NCBI GenBank assembly: GCA_017163975.1
Contig: JAFFSR010000239.1
Span: 2,294,001-2,358,000, forward strand
DNA from: Anastatus disparis
Taxonomy: Eukaryota; Arthropoda; Insecta; Hymenoptera; Eupelmidae
Direction of reading: 5' to 3'
Length of the DNA: 64,000 bases
The translations under genes and the position numbers were made by a program. Shown here one piece after another: positions 35,181 to 45,200 of this stretch (within the stretch, counting starts at the first letter, position 1; the number at the start of each line of letters is the position of its first letter). A model generated the notes under the pieces. That model saw only the letters and a list, made by a program, of their open reading frames with translations, was not told the origin of the DNA and searched no databases.

Positions 35181-36014
35181 GGGGAAGGTAGGGCTAAATT
35201 CCAGACGTTTTTTTAAAAGAAGATTTCTTCTCCGGTAGTGAAATAATTGACTCTACCAAAGCATTAACACTAGGTTTAAACTTCAAACTGAATAAAAAAA
35301 TTGGTCTAGACTCCTTATTATTCATTTAACATAACAATAGTTTGGAGCGAAAAAAAATTGTTTTTTGGAAAGTAGCCCCATGTATGGGGCAATTTTCCAT
35401 TTTGCGTTGGGACTATTTTCCGATTGTACTATTAAACTTGGAAAATACAATTAAATTTTTTATTTAACGAATTTTTTCAAATTTTTGACTATTTTATTAA
35501 TCATTAATACATTAATAATCACAAAAATATAATATTAACATATTAATATTCGTATGAATATTAAATAAATTATTATTGATATAAAATGAATAAAAAAGCG
35601 ATTTTCCAAAAAATCCCTATTAATTAACATTGTATTGGAAAGTTGGCCCAAATGAGTAAAAATCTTTGATCTGTCAGTACTAAGCTTAAACATAACGTAT
35701 CGGGTCATACTAGGTGTCAAAATTTTTGTTTTTTAATGTACTATAAACTTATTATTACGTGACAAATCGTTTCATTCACACAGAATTATGAGATGCATTT
35801 TTAGACAACCCAAAAATTCTGGAAGGCGCTGCGAAAAAAAAGAAGTGGCTGTTACGAATTCAAATTATCAAGTAATCTACTAGAAGTTGTATAAAAAAGT
35901 TCGTTTTTTATATATTTTTAATCTATTTTACTGACCCCGGATAAAAATTTTCATGTGTGAGATTATTAAGCATTCTTAAAGTTACCCCATCTGGAAATTC
36001 GCCCCACTCTGCCC
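35181..36014. mobile_element. Mariner-like MITE, 834 bp, TA duplication
   Basis: Left end ggggaaggtagggctaaatt with ccaga, right end tctggaaattcgccccactc with tgccc, flanked by TA (35179-35180, 36015-36016). It contains further GGGGCAA/AGTGGGGC-like motifs (agtagccccatgtatggggc, ttggcccaaatgag). It sits exactly at the end of the gene 3 duplication and next to the SINE that begins copy B. Confidence 0.7.
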
Positions 36015-36019
36015 TATAT

Positions 36020-36190
36020 ATTTTTTTTATTTTATTTAACGTTGCTGTATATATGTTATGGTCATTATGCTAATTAGCGACGAAGCTATTCAGTGTGTTT
36101 GTGAACAAGGCACATGTAACGAACAGTGGTGCTTGTATCAATCGGTCGCCGCGAGCAGGCTTCGAACTGGGAACCTCATGAGCCATCTAA
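36020..36190 (-). mobile_element. tRNA-derived SINE copy at the edge of copy B
   Basis: Minus strand B box gttcgaagcc, body and tail like 8955-9512 without the hAT MITE. Homology with copy A starts inside this SINE. Confidence 0.75.
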
Positions 36191-36776
36191 GACCTCAAAG
36201 TGATATTTTACTATTTGTTAATTTTCAAATTAATAAAATAATTGTTACTTTGAGGAAGAAATAAATTTAATTAATATTCTAATGTTTTTTAAAAAAGACT
36301 TCATATTCTCGCATAATGTCTTGAGAAAAAATTATTATATTTTGAATTCATAAATACAAAACAATAAAAAAATATAAAAAATTACAGTTATAAAACTACA
36401 ATTGTTGCAAAAAAACGCTTTTTACAACTTTGGCTTTATACGTTTTTATGTATAAAATAAATTTTCATCTAATATAAAAGTCTATTTATTTATTTTCTGA
36501 ATTATATTCTTATACCATACTAGTTTGATCAAATTTCAATATTATTAATTATCCATCATCATCCGTGGCAAAATATTTTATGATAAAGTTCATACACTAA
36601 CATAATAATAGAACGCTATAAAATGAAATAATAGTTTATAGAACAAACAAGAGCTTTTACCAAAATTAAAATAATTTATTTTACTTCTGTAGTAAAGTAC
36701 GACAAATTGTTAGTTTTAAAATTAAATATAGAATTAATATTAATACCTTAAAAAATAAATTATATGTTATTATTAC

Positions 36777-36880
36777 CTCTATGATTTTATTTTTCGACTT
36801 GTGGTTTTATGTGATGCAAAGTCTACTGTGATCTAAATCAAAGTATTCACTTTGTATTGCCTTTTAAACAAGTCTTGCAT
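36777..36880 (-). promoter_or_regulatory. Orphan copy of the gene 1 first exon and promoter
   Basis: aaaatcatagag followed by donor GTAATAATA at 36776, as at 10098, with the same upstream DNA. No signal-peptide exon follows leftward before the SINE, so no secreted-protein gene is attached. Confidence 0.6.
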
Positions 36881-38539
36881 TACAACAATTCCAAAACGTG
36901 TTGAAGAATATTTTTAAAATTTAAATGAATTCTTAACAAATAAAACAAAGATTATTGCTGCTAAATATCAAGCGACTGTAAATATTGCAATATTTTTATG
37001 CCATTGTAATCGATAGTTTTTTTTCTGTATTAGATGATATAACCGTATTTTTCAATTGTTTAATTTTTCTGACAACAATATTTATGTTCATGTAAATTTT
37101 ATAAATAATATTTTACTCGATAATGTCAAACAGATTATTCTCGTTCTAAATTGTATTTCAACTTTTAAATTCCTTTTTCAAAATTAAAATATTTAAAAAA
37201 ATACAATTTTCGTTCAAAGTACAATATTTTAACAATGGGCAACAATTACAAGGCTTCCTTAAAATGTATGTATGGATATATGTGTGTGAGAAATCAAGTT
37301 TATGAATTTCCTCGACACCAATTTTTATCCGATTTGAATAATTCAAACGGGAAATTATTTTAAATAATAATATAAATAAACTTTCCTATTTTGAAAAAAA
37401 TCGTTGGAACCGTTTAGTCATTTAAATGGTCAAAAAAATTAATTTTTGGTAATAATAAATACGATTTTTTTTTAAAGTATATGAAATAAAGTTATAGAAT
37501 ATAAAAAAATAATTTTTTTATATTATACATTTTTTTCTAAAGTTAATACTTTTCAAATTGTTCATGAGAATTCCCGCATAAAAAAAATTTGTATTGCCAA
37601 GATATTGGTGAAACAATATCCAATATATTGCATTTATTTAATAATCCCTTGGCAAAATTTTTCCAATATTTCGCCAACATTTAGCATTTATCAATCCCTA
37701 GGGCCAAAACCCACGTTATTCCCACATATTGGCAATATATTGGATATTGCTGATATATTGGATATTGCTATATCAATATGTATAATGATAAATAATTTGA
37801 AATAAAAAATCAAAGTTTTACCACATTTAATTGAAAACTTTTTAACTTTTTTTTATATCATATCTATAAAGTATACAATATAGGTGATATTAAAATCTTA
37901 AATATAATATATAAAAATAAAATATTGGTAAATTAAATTCAGAAATCTTTTTTTGCAAAACAAAAAATATATTTAGTGAAATAATTTTTCAAGTCAAATT
38001 TTACGAATATAAATATAACAAAAAATCTATTATACTAATTGTATATTTACATTACAATTTGGTTGAAATAATTTCTGAGTAACAGAAATGTTAAATCAAA
38101 TTTAATCAACACAAATCGACTTATGTCATTTTTGTAAATAAGAAAAAGATTAAATCATTTTTAATTTTAATAAATACAACTTAAAGAAAATAGTTTATAT
38201 ATTTTATTGTTCAAAATGTTTCATTAATTTGAATAATGACGATTCTTTATGTCTTTAATGTAATAATAATTCAATAAATTATTTTCTTGAAATTTCTTTA
38301 ATTTCACAATTAAAAACATTATACAAACGACCTTATTTTTACGAAAAAATAATTAAATGTCCTAGAAATCAGTCACTTCAAGCTCAAAAAATTTTCTTTC
38401 ACACTCAGGGCGTGAAATTCAATTTTTTATGTCTATTCTTAGAGGCTAAAATAGCTCTTTTTTACCCAAGGGCAAAAAAGTAATTTTCTAATAAGCGTAA
38501 TTGATTTTTACCAATAAGAAATTTACTTTTCGTGTCTCA

Positions 38540-39215
38540 GAATTATACTGAATGGTGGATGAGTCGATATATAAATTGAGTAATGGGTGCATGGTGCAAT
38601 GAATTCATAGGTGGATTCATGGGACGATAAAATGACGGCTCAATGGTTCGATGGACAGATCGATAAATATGACGATAGGTCGATGGGCGGATAAATATTA
38701 ATGTCGATGGATCACTAAATGAATACGTCGATGGGTTGATAGACTGATTGGTGGATAGATGAAATAGTCGATGGGTTAATGGGTGCATAGATGAATTTTT
38801 TCGAAGGGTTTATGGGCCGATGGGCGGATAGATGAATTTGTCGATTGATTGACGGTCTGTTGGGCGGATAGATGAATTTGTCGATGGGTTGATGGGTGGA
38901 ATTTGTTGACGAGTGGAACAAAGAATTCGTTGATGGGTTAATGGATGGATGGATGAATTTTTTGGTGGATGTCAGAAGTTGAATGGGTCGATGAGTTGAT
39001 AGGTCTATTGATCGATGAATTCATGGGTAAATGGGTTAATTGGTCAATAAATCAATGGGTCGATAGGTTCATGGTTCAATAAATTGATGGTTGCATGGGT
39101 AGATGGGTCAAAGAGTACGTAGATCGGCAGGATGATGGGTCAATGGATTCATGGGTCGATGGGTCATTGGTTTTGATGAGTTGATCTGTCGATGGGCTGA
39201 TGGGTTCGTAGGCAA
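38540..39215. repeat. Irregular GATGGGTNGATGG minisatellite
   Basis: Very many short variants of gatgggtcgatgggttgat and gatagatgaatttgtcgat in head-to-tail order without a fixed period. Threonine/proline/serine-rich frames on the minus strand here are translation of the repeat, not proteins. Confidence 0.8.
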
Positions 39216-39390
39216 TTTCTTTAATTTTCCTCCTTTCGTACCCAACTGCTTCTTGCCGAGGCAAATTCGACAGTCTTATTTTCTCATTTTCATTTTAATT
39301 TTATCATCTATTAATGCCGTTATTTTTTGTATTATTTATGAATTTATTTTTAATGTGGCTAAATTTGACGCCCTTCGTGTATCAAAAAGT

Positions 39391-39519
39391 AATATGTTAT
39401 CTACGGAAGTAAAGGTGTTTTTGCCCTCGTCTTTATTGTCACCCTCGCTTCGCTCAGGCTTCAAACTCGACTCAGGCAAAAATCACCTATTTTACTCCCT
39501 TGGTTAACAATGTACTATT
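39391..39519. repeat. GC-tipped long hairpin (H6)
   Basis: aatatgttatctacggaagt with aaaggtgtttttgcc pairs with ggcaaaaatcacctatttta and ctcccttggttaacaatgtactatt. Apex caccctcgcttcgctcaggc. Its right base overlaps the first codons of the transposase fragment. Confidence 0.7.
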
Positions 39520-40090
39520 CTGATATTTATGATGGTTTGCTGTATCAAGAAATGCTCCGTCCAAATAAAATATTAAGTGATCCCAACAATATATCTTTTA
39601 CATGGTATTCTGACGGCGTTAGAATTTTTAAATCTTCCAAATACAATATTTGGGCGTTTTATTTAACAATTAATGAATTTCCTTACAAAGAACAACATAA
39701 TATTGAAAATGTGTTGTTAATTGGCTTGTGGTTTAGAAAACTAAAACCTAAAGTTAATCTCTTTTTAACTTCCTTAAAAAATTCATTAAAAAAATTGTAT
39801 AAAGGTATAGATTTTGAAGTACCCAACGTAGATAAACCTATTAAGGGTATACTCTTGATTGACAAATCAAGAGTATACCCTTTTGAAAAGAAATTAACTT
39901 TGCGAACTGATAGCGAAACCATTCTGCACGGTCAACAAACATATGTTAGTAATATTAAAGTTTGCGATGTTGAGGGACCAACAATGCTCTAAAATTGTAC
40001 CAAAATTCATTACATTAACCGGTAGTCCAGGGGCAAACTACATAAGTTGTGGCCGACCAAGGTCCTCGATTCTAACCAGGTTTTTTTTTT
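39520..40090 (+). pseudogene. tnp2 (CACTA/EnSpm-type) transposase fragment, frameshifted
   Basis: The frame reads SDIYDGLLYQEML, NISFTWYSDGVRIFKSSKYN, IWAFYLTINEFPYKEQ, ENVLLIGLWFRKLKPKVNLF. I recognise this as the conserved core of tnp2-family transposases (the aspartate of SDG is part of the catalytic region). The frame stops at 39990. Homologous sequence (SKIVPKFITLTG) resumes in another frame from about 39985, so there is a frameshift. Only some 180 residues of a protein usually several times longer remain. A perfect 18-bp palindrome (aagggtatactcttgatt / aatcaagagtataccctt) lies inside it at 39842-39881. Non-functional. Confidence 0.6.
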
Positions 40091-40671
40091 ATATATTTCG
40101 ACCTGCCGATTTCGAATTTTTTTGGATAGAAAGTCTGAAAATGGCGCATTTAATAATTATTAACAATTTTTATAAACAAATTATAGAAATGCGTTTTTTC
40201 TAGAAAAAAAAATTTTATCATGTTTTTAAGGTTATTTTGAGCAAAAAAGGTTCTCATGAACATATTGCTAAAATGCACTAAATCGGCAGAAAACAATCAC
40301 AGTTTGAAAAAACGCGATTTTTCAAAAGTTTGACAGCTTATAGCTAAGCTTCTACTGCTTTAATTTTTACTCACAATAGCTTAAATTGTTTATTAAAATG
40401 TAAACTTAAAGATTACATTAGTTGGCGACAGTATTTATAATGAGTACATTACCCATTAATCGCTCAAAAAGTACTGTATACGTGCACCCGCGCGCTGACC
40501 TGCAACGGGGACTGTACATAGGTAAGCTGTAAATGGTACTTTTTTGGGCGATTAAATTTTGAACAATAAAATATATGAACTATTTTCTTTAAGTTGTATT
40601 TATTAAAATTAAAAATGATTTAATCTTTTTCTTATTTACAAAAATGACATAAATCGATTTGTGTTGATTAA

Positions 40672-41484
40672 GGTATTTCTATCGCGCAAACAGTTTATGT
40701 TAGTTTTGTTTCAAATTCGGCCCAAGGTTTTATAATATCTTTATCTATCTTCTGTGAAAATTTCAGTCATTTCTTGTGTGTGGTTTGATTTTTATTGCAC
40801 TTTAAATTTTCGGTTTTTAACATGGGAGAAATAGGGCACCATTCGTTATGCGATCTTTTTGAAGTTGTTTATGACGACCATTTTATAACCGTATGTTAGA
40901 ATTATTTAATTTTTCATTTATTGAAAGAAGATTATCTGACGAAAATTTTGATACTTCAAAATTTTTGTTGTTGTGTTTAGTTCGTGAGAAAAGTGCGTGG
41001 GAAGATACGTATTTTTTGCGAATGATTTCGATTCGTCTTGTATCGACAACGTTGCAACTCGCGCGCTCTTTTTTTTTTCTTCATCTGTCAATTTTTGTAG
41101 TCATTTTCCACAGCATTTGAAAATAAATTACTGACAACCAATAAGTACTGCATAAAATTTAAAAATCTTATAGTCAATTTATATAAATATTGAAAGAAAC
41201 TAATAAAAAGTTAGTAAAATTAAAAATAAATTAATAAATTTCAATAATTATTTTATATCAAAAAACACATTTAAATATTTTATTTTATATTTATTAGTTG
41301 AATGAATTAAAGAAATAAATTTATAACCATTAATTCCAAACATAACCAAAAATTCAAAACAATATGACATTTAAATGTTTATTATCGAGTGCTACACTGT
41401 TGCCACGTTTTTATTTGTACAAATCTTCAACTTCTATCTCACTCGCACAAATATAGCGCTCTCTCTCATCTCGATAGAAATACC
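40672..41484. mobile_element. TTAA-flanked MITE, 813 bp
   Basis: Ends ggtatttctatcg and cgatagaaatacc, bordered by TTAA on both sides (40668-40671, 41485-41488). The opposite arm of the host transposon reads aatttaatcaac with a single TTAA at about 38110, which is the empty site. No useful open frame. Same end motif (GGTAKTTCTAT) as 43040-43661. Confidence 0.85.
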
Positions 41485-42275
41485 TTAAATTTGATTTAAC
41501 ATTTCTGTTACTCAGAAATTATTTCAACCAAATTGTAATGTAAATATACAATTAGTATAATAGATTTTTTGCTATATTTATATTCGTAAAATTTGACTTG
41601 AAAAATTATTTTACTAAATATATTTTTTGTTTTGCAAAAAAAGATTTCTGAATTTAATTTACCAATATTTTATTTTTATATATTATATTTAAGATTTTAA
41701 TATCACCTATATTGTATACTTTATAGATATGATATAAAAAAAAGTTAAAAAGTTTTCAATTAAATGTGGTAAAACTTTGATTTTTTATTTCAAATTATTT
41801 ATCATTATACATATTGATATAGCAATATCCAATATATCAGCAATATCCAATATATTGCCAATATGTGGGAATAATGTGGGTTTTGGCCCTAGGGATTGAT
41901 AAATGCTAAATGTTGGCGAAATATTGGAAAAATTTTGCCAAGGGATTATTAAATAAATGCAATATATTGGATATTGTTTCACCAATATCTTGGCAATACG
42001 AATTTTTTTTACGCGGGTAAATGTTGAAACCAAAGGCTTTTTAGTGATAATTTGATAAATATTATTTTTAGAAAAAAATCTATAATATTAAAAAGATGTA
42101 TCTTATTTTTTTCTGTAAATTTTATTTTATATACTTTTTTTCGAAATTCGTTTTTTTCAAGTTATCACCAAAAAATCATTTTTTCAACCTCTAAAGGGAT
42201 AACTGTTTTAAAAGCGCTCGAACGATTTTTTTTAAACTGCCAACATTTATTTGTATTATTGTTTTAAATCATCCT

Positions 42276-42387
42276 CCGTCGGAATGATTCAGTTTCTATA
42301 CATATAGTGGAAGCATAGCTTCTGTCGGCCAGTCCCACGACTGCCACTCCTGTTTTTTTTTTCTTGAAAATTTTGATAGATTATCCT
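42276..42387 (-). repeat. Short insertion related to 49848-49915
   Basis: Copy A reads taaattatcctaaaacttt. Here atcatcct is followed by 104 bp and a second attatcct, an 8-bp duplication with one difference. The core gcagtcgtgggactggccga with cagaagctatgcttcc also occurs at 49848-49915 in the other orientation. Identity unknown. Confidence 0.6.
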
Positions 42388-43039
42388 ATTCAAAACTTTA
42401 AAAAGTATAAATTAATAAAAATATGTCTTTTTCGCATAACATAAATTTTTTCGAAATTAATCAACTTAATTCACAAGAAAAATTAAAATAATTATAAATT
42501 TCTTTTTTCCAATAAATACAATAAATTCAAACCTCCTGTTGCAAGTTGCAGTAAAAAATACAATAAAAAAAAATAAGAGTAACTTTTAATGCTTTTGCGT
42601 ATGTAAATGATTTGTTTTAATATTCTTTAAATTTCAAATAGCGAGCGCAAATCGCGAGCGTTTTGCGGTCGTGTCTTACATGAAAAAAGCGAAGCTTTTT
42701 GCATATCTTGCATCGCGAAGCGATGCACAGCCCAGAGGGTCGCTGTGGCGAGCTAGTTTTACATAAATATAGTAAAGCGGATATAAAAAAATTATTCTCA
42801 CAATAATTGTCTATTTAATTCTCCAGTAACTTTCTATATGCAAGACTTTCGCGAAAAATTACTATCTATTTGTGTATACTTTATTGTAGAAAAATTCTTT
42901 TTCATCATGAATTGTAACGATATAAACAAACTTAAATTAAAAAAATATATTTAAAAAAGGTTGTAGCTAATTATTTCACCATCTCTGTTATGTATATTCG
43001 AATAGCAAATCTAAAACTCAGCCAAATTGCAGTACTTAA

Positions 43040-43661
43040 GGTAGTTCTATTGGTTTTTCACTTTTCTATAGAATTTTTTGAAATTGAAATATGTTGTAAA
43101 TTAAGATTTACGCTTTACAATGGTATTTTGATTTGAGTGGATATCCACCTTCATCTTTTAGATATTTTAGTTTAAACTTTGCTGAATTTAACATGAGAGT
43201 ATATGGGCAAAGCGCAAACGTAACATTTTATAAGATTGTGTAAAAAGTTTTCTATAGATTTCAAAGAAATTAAAATATATTATACTTCAGATCTCAAGGA
43301 TGAAAATAGTACCTTGTAAATTATAGCAATCGACCCTCAATTTCGAAATAAAAGGAAAATAATGTCCTTACTCTATATTAATTTACACTTAGACATGCTG
43401 TCTTACGATTCGCATTGTGTATTTATTTATTTATTTATTTATTTATCAACGGGCATAAGCCCATAATACAAAAGAAATAATACAAAATTCAGTCGTAGAT
43501 GGCACAATAATAATTTTAAATATACTTACAGAATCTGCGCACAAATATGTTTTTGAATTATTGTGCAAACACAGAACTCAACCAATTTCTCTTTCGTATA
43601 GTGTGAATTTGTAAGAAATATATTACTTCACAATGAGAACCACTGGACCAATAGAACTACC
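43040..43661. mobile_element. TTAA-flanked MITE, 622 bp, with nested LINE end
   Basis: Ends ggtagttctattgg and ccaatagaactacc, flanked by TTAA (43036-43039, 43662-43665). Copy A has the empty site caatacttaatcaatc at about 12905. Near 43423-43500 it carries a LINE-like 3' end in minus orientation (gggcttatgcccgttgat followed by (aaat)n). Confidence 0.85.
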
Positions 43662-44087
43662 TTAATCAATCAAAAAATAAATAAGAATATTGAAAATCTA
43701 TTACAAGAAATAGAGTTATAAAACAAATAACTATATTTAAATTAAATTAAATTTTAATCTGCTCAAATATTTTTAAGTACAGATTTAAAATTATCTTTGG
43801 AAGCCGATTATTGGAGCATGAGTGAATTGAGTTTTTGTTTTATAATGATTTTAATAATTGACTTTTGGTATTCAAAATTGATATTTTTCGAAACCTTTCT
43901 GCATCAAAAGAACTTATTTCGGAATTTATTTAAAAGCCTACACTATTCTTTACTATAAATTAAACAGAATAAAGATTTACATCTTTCTATTTTTGCCATT
44001 TTGTTTCAATTTCATTTGATCTTCACGAAAATTAACCGAGTTTTGGGGTTTTTGCTATAGCAAAACTTTAAAGAATATATATTATAC

Positions 44088-44361
44088 ACACTGAAAAAAA
44101 ACCCGAAGCCAGCGCTGCGAAGTTAATCTGAGCGGTTGCATGCGAACAACATTCGAAGCGAGTGATTACAGAAAATCGTAATGTATGAATGCGTAACCAT
44201 GTCGCTGTAAATAATTACGACTTTCTGTGTAAACGATTACGCTAATCCGAGCAGAGCGCCACAACTGTGTTGCGAGCACGCTTGCTCCGACTCTCCGGCA
44301 TCGTGCGTGCAGAAAGCCGAAACCAAGCACTGCGGCAAGCTGCGAGCTTGCTTGCTCCGAC
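44088..44361. mobile_element. GC-richer insertion of unknown type, about 274 bp
   Basis: Copy A reads attatacagacaattttat. Copy B has cactgaaaaaaaacccgaag ... cttgcttgctccgaca between attataca and attttat. It contains cgattacg and cgtaattatt inverted pieces and repeats of cttgctccga. No coding content. Confidence 0.55.
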
Positions 44362-44839
44362 AATTTTATAAAATTATATTTTTATTCTAATGTTTTTGCA
44401 AGTTTTAAACAGAAAAAATGAAACACATGTTCATGTAATACATAAAAATTGTACTGACAAATTTATTTTATAACTAATTGTATACTTTTGCTTTCTCATA
44501 GAGAAAATAAAAAATTTTTTTTTATTTTTTCATTAATTTGTACATATTTGGACTCGAGGAGTCGAAATAAATGGTTTCCAGAAATGTCTGTATGTATGTG
44601 TGTGTGTGTGTGTGTGCATTCATTACGCCAGTTAAATCTCGAACACTACTCGATGGATTTGCTTCAAATTTTGCATAAAATTTATTTTTTTACCTAACTG
44701 GGCGGAAGCTATTGAAAATTGGTTTTCTTAGTGTAGTTTTAATTTTAATTTTATATAATTTTTAAAATTTTGAAAAAAATTTTAATTTTTCATTTTTTAC
44801 TTATTTTACGTAAACTACTCGATACTCTCTAAATATAAT

Positions 44840-45010
44840 CCAGTGAAAATTTCACTATTTGATTCAACGGAAATTGTTTCACTGAAAAATCAGTAAAAAA
44901 TTAACAGAACTTTCAGTGACTCTTTTATAGCACTGAAATATCATTGAAAATTCCACTGAAGTTACAGTGACTCGTTTATTCCGCTGATAATTCAGTGAAA
45001 ATTTGACTGA
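44840..45010. repeat. CAGTGA-rich subterminal repeat cluster
   Basis: Many direct and inverted copies of ttcagtgaaaatttcact-like motifs, e.g. ccagtgaaaatttcactatt, ttcagtgactcttttatagc and attcagtgaaaatttgactg. This is typical of the end of a DNA transposon, but its other end was not found. Confidence 0.5.
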
Positions 45011-45200
45011 TTAAAAAGGTGAGGGTTAAAATAGCGGGAAGAACTTGAGAGTGATGCTCTCAAGTTCATTCCCACCACAATCTTAATGCTAAGAGTATCT
45101 AGCTCTGATTTTGAGAAGAATCCTTTAAAGATTTTAAGTAAAAAAGGTAAGTTCAATATAATATAATAAATTATAATATATACATAGAGAGAGAGAGAGA

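Larger units (their letters stand above)
37573..42017. mobile_element. DNA transposon with very long inverted arms and tnp2-like transposase remnant, 4.4 kb
   Basis: The ends are cccgcataaaaaaaatttgt and, on the other strand, cccgcgtaaaaaaaattcgt. The arms match over about 640 bp (37573-38215 against 40560-42017, after removing the MITE at 40672-41484). The inner parts hold a minisatellite (38540-39215), hairpin H6 and a broken transposase gene (39510-40090). The partner copy lacks the whole segment near 11060. The target duplication is not clean (gagaatt / taaat). Family assignment rests on the transposase fragment only. Confidence 0.75.
36020..44824. repeat. Segmental duplication, copy B (partner 9345-14546)
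   Basis: Same order as copy A, interrupted by a 4.4-kb transposon (37573-42017), a 112-bp insert (42276-42387), a MITE (43040-43661) and a 274-bp insert (44088-44361). The signal-peptide exon of the secreted-protein gene is not included. Confidence 0.85.

Noticed and set aside
38543..39264. Overlapping minus-strand frames rich in H, P, S, T
   Set aside because: They are translations of the GATGGGT minisatellite, with no complex sequence or start context.
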